A stretch of DNA of 64,000 bases from Ciona intestinalis (lineage: Eukaryota > Chordata > Ascidiacea > Phlebobranchia > Cionidae), in contig NW_004190472.2 in NCBI RefSeq assembly GCF_000224145.3, forward strand, positions 124,001 to 188,000, written 5' to 3'. The position numbers were made by a program, and so were the translations under genes. How positions within the stretch are numbered: position 1 is the stretch's first letter; each line of letters starts with the position of its first letter. Below are positions 21,771 through 40,854 of the stretch, piece after piece. The notes beneath the pieces are model-generated. The model was not told the DNA's origin, ran no database searches, and saw only the letters and a program-made list of their open reading frames with translations.

Positions 21771-22957
21771 TGCAGATGATAGTTTGTTTCCCTTCAAATT
21801 GATTTACAAATAGGCTTCTATATATAACACGACTGTCGGCAATGACAAACAATAACAACCTGAACTTTTATATTGATACCAAACGGACTTCTACGAAATA
21901 ACAGGCCTGTCAGCCATGTCTAATAATAACATAACTTAACACATCACACAAAATAAACAAACCAGATAGTAGGGTAACTCCCTAAGAAGAAACATTTTAA
22001 TTTCGTCCCCAGCGTGTTTTGCGCAACAAATTATAAATCATGTCGATTTAAAATAACAACAAAGCGTATGGGTATATGAACGTAGCTTATTTATCTTCAC
22101 GTGGGCGTACTTGTTACTTAATTACTGTGCCGCGTCGTCTACGCACTTTTTACGTTGTTGCGTATTTATCATGTTCTCTAGAGAATCCAAATAAAAAAGT
22201 CTAAAATAATATTCACTTTCAAAGTAACATACATGACATCTCGTAAGCTAGCACGAGGTGTATGAACACCCGTGTTATAGCGACTGTTGTTGCCCAGCCA
22301 TGCGAGGATAAAGTTACATTCATTCTATCGATTTTACCTCAAACACTTTATGAATCGCTAAATGCACGATTTTCTTACTGCCACAACTACAATTAATGCG
22401 TATGGTGTCTGACTGCTGCCGCCGCACACGAGTGTGTTTATTTTAACCGCTTTTTAATAAGAATTAAATAAATCGTGTACACCAGAGACTTCTGCATTTA
22501 TATTTAGCGCTACGTGCTAATGGTTGTATATGAGGCATAAACTGTGCATGTTGAATGAATGTATGCATATAAAACAGAAGAATAAAACTTGTATATAACA
22601 CACTTTAAAGCATGAAATACGGTACATCAACAAATCAATTTTAGACTTGGATGGCATATTCGGCTACCAACTAAACTAGTTTCGGGCTAAATTTAATTTT
22701 TCTGTTTTAGTCGCGGACTAAAATTTAGTAGGTGGATTATGAACGACTAACTTATGTAATAAGTAATACACAGAAACTTAGTTGGCCGGCTTAATGTAAA
22801 AATACACTGACCAAATTTTATTGACTAAAAAAACGCGTTAAATAGTTCAGCGAATGACTAGTTTAGTTGGTAGCCAAGAAAACCATACCAGCTTTCACTT
22901 TAATTACTGCCTTACAATTAAATAAGTAGCAAATTGTAACAATTATAAACTGCTTTT
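21771..22957. other. IDS-HAAO intergenic region with MITE
   Basis: It contains a SINE tail at about 22215-22330. It also holds a MITE-like element at 22659-22880 whose 19-bp ends are exact inverted repeats, GGCTACCAACTAAACTAGT and ACTAGTTTAGTTGGTAGCC. The HAAO promoter must lie in its right-hand start; TATATATAAC at 21820-21830 is a possible TATA box. Confidence 0.6.
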
Positions 22958-25900
22958 TTACTGAAAATCAAACACTTCATGTCTCCAACCCTTTGCAAGT
23001 CTTGTATGCAACTTTGAAACAAGGTTTGAATATTCCTTCAAGTTTGCCACGTTGTATATTTCGAGAGGATCTGAATCTCTCAAATAAAGTTCACGAGCGT
23101 GAACCTGAAATATTAAACTGGGTGAGAATTTTGACGAATGACTATGGACAATAATGGACCTATTTTACAGTGTGCAACTTAACACATATAGCCGGGTGGG
23201 GAAGATGGGACACCTTTTCATTTTATTTTCTCGTCCCATTTAATAGTAAACAAAGAACATTTAAGAATTATATAACTGTAGCAAGCACAAGGTGTATGAA
23301 ACAGAATACCCATGTCATAGAAGCAGTCATTTTCTAGAGCACGCAAGAAAAAAAAGATAACATTTATTTCCATTCAACTTGACAGTGAGCATGAGGTATA
23401 TGAACACTCAATGTGTGTTTGATGTATAAGAACACATATGTTGTGAAAGAAAAGAAAGCAAAACAATTATGTACAAAAGCACTTGGCAAAGTGTGAATTA
23501 CTTTAAATATCTTTCCAATAAATACATATCTCAAACTAACCTCTGAAAAGTTGGCAAAAAACTTGACTGGATTAAAACTGACCCACGCTGTATACCGGTA
23601 GTGATGAGTCCTCATTGTGTAGCCCATGATACGTATGTCTTTTAAACTGGGAAGATCAGTGTTCTGCTGTGGATAATCAGACGGTCTTGGATATTGACTG
23701 AATACAGCAGATTTCCATGGTATGCCTAGAATGAATAAAGGAAACTCATTTATTTGTGCAACAACAGCCGTGGGGGCAGGGCAATGACAGTCGTTATAAC
23801 ACGGGTGTTCCATTTTATACACCTCGTGCCCGCTTACGAGTTACCACAAATGTAACTTATTTATCCTCGCATGGTGGGGCTACAGCAGTCGTTATAACAT
23901 GGGTGTCCTGTTTCATACCCCCCTTACGATTTACCACGTAAGTAATTTTGTGGGTGAGATTTTTTAAGATTTTTTTCAATGCATGACATACAATGCTATA
24001 AGATGTCACCCACAAATATAGAACCTCCGAGGGTTAATCTAATGTTACATACTACAACCTTTTTCTTGGGTGTTGGGGTAATGGGCCAAATCTGGCCCAA
24101 ATCCAAGCTCTCATCCAGGCCTTTCTCTAGGACCTCACCCATATAGAATAGAATGTGCATATACAATGTTAGGGTAATGGACCAAATCTGGCCTTAATTC
24201 TAGGTCCTTGACGGAGTACTATGCCCAAAAAATAGAAAAAGAATAGAATACAACCTTTTTTTATATGAGTTTTAAGTCCTTTATGCTGGACAGCATAATT
24301 TTCTGATGAATATTCAATTAACTGCGCAAAGCTGGCTCCTTCGGTGCAAAACTTAACCTAAAAAAGATCATTTTTTAACAAAAAAATGCCTGAAGATTCC
24401 TACATTTTTACATTGCATGCAAAAAATAATAATAATAGGATTTTAGCAGTAAGGCACAAAATTGACCATTAATGAATGTAAGAATGTAAGTTATTTAACC
24501 TGCCGGTAGGAAACTGACAGTAGTTATAACGGGTGTTTTGTTTCATACATTTCGTGTCATTACGAATTACCAAGTATATTACTTTGTGGGTAACTATTAT
24601 TTTCTATTTTTTCTATTTTGCGCCTAACAGTATAAAACGGTGCCAGTTAAGCTATTGTTTTTGAAAACATGAAAGGATTCTTAAAGCGGACAAACTTACT
24701 TTAAATGGACTTTCCGGGCATTTTGGTGGAACTGGGAGCTGCGCGAGTTCTGCAAGTGTTGGAAACAAATCTACAGCTTCTACTAAGACATTCAAGTGTG
24801 GACCTTTGTGGAGGTTGGGGTGTAAGAGTTGCGAGTTAGGCGCCTATATTCACAATATGCACATCTACGTATAAAGACCACGCTTATTTTCTCCCAATTA
24901 ATTATGTTTTTAACTGTAAGCGTGTTTTAATAACTGTTGTTTGTCGCTATATCCCGTCTTTTCGTTTAAAATATTTCTAAATCTTCGCTACCGTAATCAA
25001 AGTTACAAATAAAAGCTATTAAGATTATTACCTGACTTTACAGACTTGCGAGGCTTTTCATTGAAAACATCAATATATTGAAACTTTGCCTTCTTTCCTT
25101 TGTTAACATCAGTCATACCAGGTACATGGACAAGCATTGGGACTCGGGTCGTGACCTCAAAATTCTCATATTTGCACCAATCACCATGCTCCCCCAGACT
25201 CCACCCTAATTAGAGGAAAAGATTAAATTATTATAGTTTTAACCATTTGGGAAATAATTTGTTTTAATTTAAGATACAGATGACCTGATACTATTATATA
25301 GTAAGTTCATACACTTCATGCTCGCTGTTGGGATATTTAAATGGGTGACTTCTTATACACCAGAAACATAAGGTATATACCAACCATAGGCACACAACCG
25401 TCACAAGTTCTGCTTTGAATTAATAAGTAAACAAATTTCTCTCAGGTCCCATGGCGTGCCTTACTGTAGGACCTCACCCATATAGAATAGAATGTGAATA
25501 AACAATGTTGGGGTAATGGGCCAACTCTGGCCTAAATCCCAGGTCCCATGGCATGCCTTACTGTAGGACCTCACCCATATAGAATAGAATGTGCATATAC
25601 AATGCTTGGGTAATGAGCCAACTCTGGCCTAAACCCCAGGTCCCATGGCATGCCTCGCTGTAGAACCTCACCCTTATAGAATAAAATTTGCATATACAAT
25701 GCTTGGGTAATGAGCCAACTCTGGCTTAAACCCCAGGTCCCATGGCATGCCTCGCTGTAGGACTTCACCCATATAGAATAGAATGTGCATATACAATGTT
25801 GGGGTAATGGGCTAACTTTGGCTTAAACCCCAGATCCCATGGCATGCCTCGCTGTAGAACCTCACCCATATAGAATATAATTTGCATGTACAATGCTTGG

Positions 25901-28900
25901 GTAATGGGTAATAAAATAACTATATACTACCATGGTCTCCAATCAGGGTGATTATTGTGTTGTCAGCAAACCCAGATTGTTCAAGTTGTTGCAACACCTT
26001 GCCCACCATGCTATCCATGTATGTAACTGAGGAATAATAATGCTGACGGATTTTGCGCTGTGAGAAAAGAAAAGGTTATATATTATAAGAAGAATAAATG
26101 TATGAATGAATGAGTGTAACTTACTTTATCGTTGTGTGGCCCTAAAACGACAGTGGTTAAACATGGGTGTTTTGTTTCACACACCCCTTGCTATTTTAGA
26201 AGTTACCAAGTATGTTACTTTGTGGGTGAATAGTTTAGTATTTTTGTGGATTTTTTTTAAGTAGCTTGCTTTTTGCTTAATCCCTGTGTGGCAGGGCTAT
26301 GACAGTCGTTATAATCTAGGCTGCATGATTCATACGCACGAGTTACTATGTAAGTAACTTTATGCAATTTTTTTAATGCATGGCTGACAATTTAGACAAC
26401 CCATAAGGGAACCACTGGGTTATCGCAACTGCAGTTAATTGTGTAATAAGTCCTAAGCTTGTTGAAGGCAGGTGTGCTAAGAGTTTTTTTTAATTTTAAT
26501 AAAATAGCTGAATTTCAATTTTTAAAACACCTAAATCTCAATTTTTGTTAAAATATCTGAATTTTAAATTTTATTAAAATATTTAAATTTCAATTTTTGT
26601 TAAAATATCCAAATCTCATTTTTTTAAATTTCTAAATTTGAATTTTTATTAAGATATCTAAAACTTATTTTTTAAATATCTAAAAATTAATTAAAATACC
26701 TGAAAATCATAAGGAATTGGTCCAAATGGAAAACTAAGATTGAGTGATTTGACGTCTTCCCTGATCCTCATCTGGGTGTAAGGGGAGAACGCAACAGGTG
26801 GAAGTTCTTTAGGGATAAAGGGATTAGGTGCGAGGTCGATCTCAGATATGGGGTAAAGGTCAAGGTATTGTTCGGGGAATTTGTACGGGATGTGGGGTTT
26901 GTGGAAACCAACAGCGAGAAAAAATGGCTGGAAAATAAATAGAAAATTTTTTTTTTAAACAAGTCAAAATTTTGCTGGGAGGTACAGAACTGCCTACTCG
27001 ACAAGCTGTACCATTTGATAAAATAACCATAGTTTTCCCTAAGTATCTGGTCTTGTAAAATGTGTTTCTAGAAGCAATTATTAATGTTTTGTAAAATAAA
27101 ATAAGACTAGAGTACAAAACATTGTAGCAGCCAACAGTGAGAAAAAATAGCTGAAAAGTATCGCCAGTAATAAAGGGAGGTAGCAGAAGTACATGACAGT
27201 CAGTATAATAGTGTTCTGCTTCATAAACCTCATGCCAGCTTGCGGGTTACCTAATTTATTCTACCGAGCACGAGAATTAAAGAGAATTTTGATGGTGGCA
27301 TGGAAATGAAACTACCTGAGATTTGTTGTTGCTAAACTTCCGTATCATCTCAACTGCATGGCCGGCACTTTGTATATCGGGAAGTGAATGTTCAGGTTGG
27401 GTGCTCACATTCACAGGACAAAGTAGATTCATGTGTAGTTTACCATCTGGTCCCGGACACACCTATTGGGAACAGAAATGTATGAAACAAAAGACATAAA
27501 AAGAGATGTCCTACAGAACTTTTTGTATAAACTTTTTGTATGCATGAAACTCTGTAATACAACGCATTTTATCCATAATTGTTTATAACTGTTGTTCGGT
27601 GAATCTTGCCCTGATCTAGCACTCATATTGTTGGATGATTCTCGTTGCATCATAATAGAATACACTAAGTTTACCATCTGGTCCCGGGCATGCCTATTGG
27701 GAACATAAATGAAAGCTCTGTAGAACATCTTGTAAAAAGCGCTGTGGAATGGTATATTACTATATTAGTAATTAATGGTAAATGAGATATGTTTGCTAAA
27801 TCTGGTCCTGATCTAACACATATTGTTAGAATATTCTCGTTGTATTATAATAAATACCCCAAGTGCTACTAAGCATGCAGCAAACAAAACTCAAGTCTAA
27901 CCAGCAATGTACCTGATATATACTTCACCAACTACCAGCATCATCGGTCTTATATTCAAAATTTATTTTTAGTTTTTTGTGGTACATATATTTACAATTT
28001 TTAATATATACTATTTCTTAAGACCCAACAAAAAGTCTAATGGTAAACCAATGATATATTTTGCCAAGTACCAGCATTGGCAGCATTATAAGTCTCTCAT
28101 TCCAAAATTATTTTTACTAATTAAAAGCACTTGAAATTTTGTTTTTATTTGATCAGTAGTAACCCAATAATTCATCAGTAGTAATTTAGTAATTAAAAGC
28201 TGAATTAAATTACTTATGGATTATTTATATTTCTGTGACCCCAAAAAAATTATAATATTTCAATGAAATATAATATTTCAATGAAATATAATATTTTAAT
28301 GCCATACCTGTTTCATCTTATACTTCTGTGTCGGTGGGTGGCAAGCAGGTAGAGACCAAGATAAAGGGAAGTCATCATTGTAGTTGGAACATATACCTTC
28401 ATATGTAAAATATAACTGATTGTTTTCATAAAAGTAATAACAGTTTCTCATAATAGTAATAATAGTTTTTTATAAAAGTTACCCCCTTTTAGTATAATAT
28501 TAATACCTTTTATTTGTCTCTACGATTACGGTAGCGAAGATTGAAAAATATTTAAACGAAAAGACAGAATATAGTGACAAAACAGCTTGTTAAAACATGG
28601 CTAAAAACATATTTAACTTTAATGTTGTTAAATTTGACTGACATTGTAAAGTTAAATATATTCTATAAATTGAGTCCATGCTTAAAATGATCTATGACAG
28701 TTTTGTAATGTATGGTTGACAAAAATTGTCTTAATGATATGTATCTGTATGTTCGGTTTCTGAAACAAAACACCCTGTTGGCCGCGTTATAATGATTGCT
28801 GTTGCCCCGCCGTGCAAAGATAAACAAGTTACATAGGTGGTAACTCGTAAGCGGGCACGAGGTGTTTAAAACAGAACATCCGTGTTATAACGACTGTCAT

Positions 28901-30587
28901 TGCCCCGCCACGCGAGGATAAATTAGTTACATACATGGTAACGTGTAAGCGGGCACAAGGTGTTTGAAACAGAACACCCATGTTATAACAAACTTCTTTG
29001 CGTCACTATACGAGGATAAAAAAGTTTCATTAATTTATTCATAAACCTCTCACAATAAATAGTAAAAAGTTTTCTACCTGGATGAAACACTTTCCCAATG
29101 CTATAAGTGAAATAACCATTTTCTTTAAAATGTTGAGGCAGACTTGTATAGTTGCCTGCATGTGTTCGCCAATATGAACCAAAGTCATACAATCGTGTTG
29201 TATCTGGTCTTCTGCTGGTTAAGAATGATGTTCTGCTTGGACCACATACTGCTTGCTAGTGGGAATAGTAGAATGGGTTAGGGTTACTAGTTATAGCTAC
29301 ATTCTTTTCTATAGTTTATTCTATGTTGGTGAGGTCATTTTCATGGACCTGGGATTTACACCAGATTGGCCCATTACCCCAACAATCTTTAATACAAACA
29401 TTACGGCATTAATGGAGAAAAAAAAGTTAATAATATATCTTAACTTTTTTTATGTATTTTTTATGATATTTCCAACTTTTTTTCTTTCCAATATAGTTTA
29501 TAATTTTTTTTCCTTTATCTGTGAAATTCAAGTTTTATAATATATTTTTAATCCGGGTTTTTCTAAAACTCATCAGTAATGAGTCGTTACCTCCCAACCC
29601 CCCCTACCTGTATGTGGGCATTTTCAAACTTCATTGAAAACGAAGCAAGTTTGTCGATGTTGGGGGAAAATATCTTCGGGTAGTCATAGCAACCAAGGGC
29701 GGGTCGAAGGTCATCAATGACGAGAAACAAAACGTTCGGACGCCCAGATTCTGCTGATGATGTCATCAAATAAAATACTAGGCACTAGTAAAGAGTTCTC
29801 CGTGACATTGGATATTAGGCAATTTGTGAGGGTATAGTTTGGGTTTAATAAAAAAGACTCTTTCCCGGAACCACTGGTGAGTAGTGATACTGATGGTATG
29901 ATAGTGAAGAATACTTCAGTATGCTACAGATTAGGCTGGTGGAAAGTGTTAGAGGTTGGTAGTTAGGAGTTAGTAGTAAGGCGGTACAGCCCGCACAGGT
30001 TAGGGGTTAGAGGTTAGTGGTTTATCATAACCCACACTGACATAACCGTTTTAAAGTATTACAGTTTCTCAGATACCAATGTTAATGCTATTCTGTGAGT
30101 TTATTTAACAAAGTATTATACTTACTTTGGCCAGAAACAGATTGGGCTAATGGGAAGTGATAGAGGTTGGTAGTGGCAGGGGCTAGTGGTTATATTGGGG
30201 TAGTAGGTAATGGTTAGCAGATAATGTAGAGGGAACATTTTTCACTAGCACCAGTAAGCGCATCAAGAAAATGCCGGTGCTACTGAAGAATCTACTCCCC
30301 CCCCACCTTATTTGCTAACCACTAACCTCTAACCACTATAACCACTAACTACTAACCCCTATAACCACTAACCCCCTAACCATCAACACCTAACCCCTTA
30401 ACCTAGGGGTTAGCAAATAAGGTGGGGGGAGATTCTTCACTTGCACCAAAATGCCCTTGTAAAACCGTTATTAATATACATGTTGCCCAGTATAAACTAC
30501 AAATTACATAAGAAATATACGTTTACCTGCAACGGTTTTTATGTTTGCAACGACCAACAGTAGTAACCCAAGAACGTAAAGATTCAT
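22958..30587 (-). CDS. IDS: Iduronate 2-sulfatase, complete, 12 exons
   Basis: This lysosomal sulfatase removes 2-O-sulfate from iduronate in dermatan and heparan sulfate. Exons: 30587-30527, 29753-29608, 29255-29078, 28396-28308, 27462-27316, 26927-26700, 26057-25931, 25205-25032, 24803-24700, 24357-24255, 23725-23541, 23104-22958; all phases agree and give 562 residues (human 550). Residues 1-20 form a signal peptide ([16 protein letters not shown]). The metal-site Asp-Asp is in FLVIDDLRP (34-35), the sulfatase signature CGPSR is at 73-77 with Cys73 the expected formylglycine, and [38 protein letters not shown] and [12 protein letters not shown] match human IDS closely. All catalytic motifs I can check are intact. 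The start ATG lies seven bases after an AG acceptor-like site (TATTTTAG). Confidence 0.97.
23190..23280 (+). mobile_element. MITE, left part only
   Basis: Starts GCCGGGTGGGGAAGATGGGA and runs to the TTATATAACTG region, then is cut off by SINE-tail sequence. It lies in the last IDS intron. Confidence 0.7.
24065..24235 (+). repeat. 97-bp family element, two units
   Basis: TTGGGGTAATGGGCCAAATC and ATAGAATAGAATGTGCATAT mark the units. They lie in an IDS intron. Confidence 0.7.
25440..25925 (+). repeat. 97-bp tandem repeat, five units
   Basis: The unit contains GGTAATGGGCCAACTCTGGC, then CAGGTCCCATGGCATGCC, then GTAGGACCTCACCCATATAG, then AATAGAATGTGCATATACAA. The GGTCCCATGG landmark recurs at about 25445, 25542, 25638, 25735 and 25832. 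Dispersed copies lie at 9840, 24065, 29310, 41270, 50700, 53640, 57065, 58465 and 63885. It lies in the IDS intron between 25931 and 25205. Confidence 0.85.
27438..27900. repeat. IDS: Tandem duplication containing an IDS splice acceptor
   Basis: The block around 27438-27670, which includes the first bases of exon 27462-27316 and its acceptor, is repeated with divergence at 27668-27900. AGTTTACCATCTGGTCCCGG occurs in both, followed by CCTATTGGGAACA. The second copy is intronic. A further imperfect pair lies at about 27895-27970 and 28035-28115. Confidence 0.7.
28795..29030 (+). repeat. Headless SINE tails in tandem
   Basis: Two to three tail units follow one another (GGTAACTCGTAAGCGGGCAC, GTTATAACGACTGTCATTGC) at a period of about 118 bp, without any tRNA head. 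They end just short of IDS exon 29078-29255. Confidence 0.75.
29890..30260 (+). repeat. Telomere-like repeat elements, two adjacent
   Basis: GATTAGGCTGGTGGAAAGTG and then TAGTTAGGAGTTAGTAG-type repeats, followed by a second left end (GATTGGGCTAATGGGAAGTG) and a right end CATTTTTCACTAGCACC. They lie in IDS intron 1. Confidence 0.6.
30268..30455. mobile_element. hAT-like MITE with telomere-like interior
   Basis: The element at 30276-30447 is 172 bp. Its ends are inverted repeats: GGTGCTACTGAAGAATCT on the left and AGATTCTTCACTTGCACC on the right. Inner arms CCACCTTATTTGCTAA and TTAGCAAATAAGGTGG extend the pairing. It is flanked by an exact 8-bp direct repeat, AAAATGCC (30268-30275 and 30448-30455). 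The interior is CCACTAACCCCTATAA-type repeats. An 8-bp duplication is typical of hAT elements. Confidence 0.8.
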
Positions 30588-31439
30588 TTTAACCTAAAAT
30601 AGTCTCAGCACATACGGTTACAGGCGATAAAACAAGCACATATGATAAAACACACAGCGTGTTTACAAAATTAAAATCAGCGTTTATTTTTCTATATCGG
30701 TAAATCCCCCTGCGAATTTTGTAAAATAGCAAAATGTCGATTTAAATTGGGGAGCAAAAACAAGAAGGTCCAGATTTTTCATGCTATTTATTTAAAGTAA
30801 CCATGAATATGTACAAGAAAATAGACAACCCATTGGTGATCACTGGGTTGGAGCAATTGCCGTTTAGTGACTTGCGTAAAGAGACATGGCCTACGTCCAT
30901 AACGGTAGCAACAACGAGCCTGGAACTTGTAATGTCTGGGTTACAGGCTGGCGTGCTAACCGCTGTTACACCATAGATAATACATATGTGTATTATCTAT
31001 GGTTACACAACGCTGGGTAATTTTCGTTTATTGTTTTTTTTTGCGTTTGGTCGTTAGTTGACTAGTGGCAATACGCTAGGAAAGGACAGGGGAAAATAAG
31101 TGTCTCGCCCAAGGAAACACACAGACAATAGCAGAGTCTAGCCTTGAACCCAGGACCTTTGTGTTTGCGAACTACTTTACAACGGCGACTGACAATCCAC
31201 CAAAGCTACTATACAACTGAAACAAAGTTCATTAAAGAGCAAACAACCAACTTATGCTGTATGTCGAAGCTACAACTACTTTCGTTTTGTGTAATTCACT
31301 TCACCCTTTTTATCGACGGCTTGTAGGCTATGTACCGATGAATGCACTTTTTTATTACCGTCTAAAGTATATCACATATCGCTCTTAAATAACCATGCGT
31401 ATGCATCAGAAAAAATCAGAGGTTCCACTGTAGAACCAT

Positions 31440-31637
31440 ATATATAGTGGAGTGGGGAGATGAGACACATTTTTATTCTATTTTCTCGTCCCATCTGGTA
31501 GTAAACAAAGAACATTCGAAGAATTATAAAACCGTATCCTCACGACTCTCACAGACCGTTGTTAATTGTTTAAAACACGACCAGGATGTTTATATCTTTT
31601 GTGCTAAAGGGGTCCCATCTTCCCCCACCCCACTATA
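31440..31637 (+). mobile_element. 195-bp MITE, full copy
   Basis: TATAGTGGAGTGGGGAGATG to CCCCCACCCCACTATATAG; its right end abuts the next copy and shares the TA. Confidence 0.8.
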
Positions 31638-31830
31638 TAGTGGGTTGGAGGAGATAGGACACCTTTTTATTCCCTTTTCCCGTCTCATTTGGTAGTAAAT
31701 AAAGAACTTTCAATGAATTATAAAACCATATCCTCACGACTCCCACAGACCGTTGTTAATTGTATACCACGTTGTTTGAATATTTCAATATTATGCGCTA
31801 ATGGTGTCACGTCATTTCCCACCTCATTAT
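31636..31830 (+). mobile_element. 195-bp MITE, tandem neighbour
   Basis: TATAGTGGGTTGGAGGAGAT to CCCACCTCATTATAT; same orientation as the previous copy, so the two form a dimer. Confidence 0.75.
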
Positions 31831-32714
31831 ATATTAGCATGACAAATATTTAAAAGCTATAATGGTCTAATTTAACATACCAATTCATTAACACGCTTGT
31901 TATTTCCGCACAATTATGACCTGCTGGTAATGAGTAAAAGATTTTCAGAAATATTCCAAAAATAGTCAAACTACTTTGGGGCAAGATAGTACATGTTTTC
32001 GTTCCCGTTTATTACCCCATTTGGTAGCAAACAAAGAACATTTATACACAACTATACAACCACATCCACGCGACTCTAAATAAGCGTTGTTGATTGTTAA
32101 AAACACGATTGAAAAATATGTAATTTAGGTGCTAATGGTATCCCATCTTACCCCGCAGTAAGATATAGATACATAAGTCACGGCCATTGTTTAAAGCCCA
32201 AGCGTTGCGGACAACAATGTTTGCACGCTCACTTAATATATGTTTAACCACGTTTAATCACTGTTTGACAACGGAGACGCTTTGCAAACTCCAGTTAAAA
32301 GAACGCCACACTTAGCGCGTGTAGTTTGCTTACACGACATGAATTTACATAAATTATATTTAATCTCTTCGAATACAGTAACAAAGATCAGACCAATTAA
32401 AACAACATAGGAAAGGATATTAGCAGCAAGACGACAGTCGTTAAAATGGTGCCACGGGTAAAAATTACCTCAATAAATAAATATAGCGAAATGAGTTGCC
32501 TCGTTCTCAATGTTTGGCAACGAAAATACATTGCAAAGGTAGAGAAGGGTAAGATAGGACATGTTTTCATTCTCGTTTTCGTCCCACTTGGTAAAAAACA
32601 GAGGAAGTTTACTGAATTATGTAACCAATGCCTCACGACTCTAAAAGAGCGTTGTTATCTGTTTAAAACACGATCAGGAAATATGTCATTTAGATGTTAG
32701 CCCCACAGAACCAT

Positions 32715-32909
32715 TATATAGTAGGGTGGGGTAAGATGGGACACCTTTAGCACATAATATCTAAATATCCTGATCGTGTTTTAAACATTTAACAACATTT
32801 TATGTGAGTCGTAAGGATACGGTTTTACAATTCTTTGAATGTTCTTTGTTTACTATTAAATGAGACGAGAATATAGAAAAAAAGGTGTCCAGCTTTTCCC
32901 ACCCTATAT
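32715..32909 (-). mobile_element. 195-bp MITE, full copy upstream of the kinase
   Basis: TATAGTAGGGTGGGGTAAG to TTCCCACCCTATA. It lies just upstream of the start codon at 32960 and may supply promoter or 5' UTR sequence. Confidence 0.8.
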
Positions 32910-32959
32910 GGAAATTTGATTTCAGATGGTGATTATATAAAGTATATTTCGTTTTGAAC

Positions 32960-40854
<7,895 letters not shown>

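Larger units (their letters stand above)
30588..32959. other. Divergent IDS / FRK-like intergenic region, MITE cluster
   Basis: About 2.4 kb separates the two start codons. It holds a decayed SINE-like head (about 31090-31160), then MITEs of the 195-bp family head to tail at 31440-31637 and 31636-31830, worn copies at 31966-32166 and 32535-32700, and a full reverse copy at 32715-32909. The last ends 50 bp before the kinase ATG. Promoters for both genes must lie here, but I see no clear TATA box. Confidence 0.7.

Noticed and set aside
21771-21797. N-terminal extension of HAAO to 21797
   Set aside because: The extension has no ATG at its start; the ATG at 21770 matches the human start exactly.
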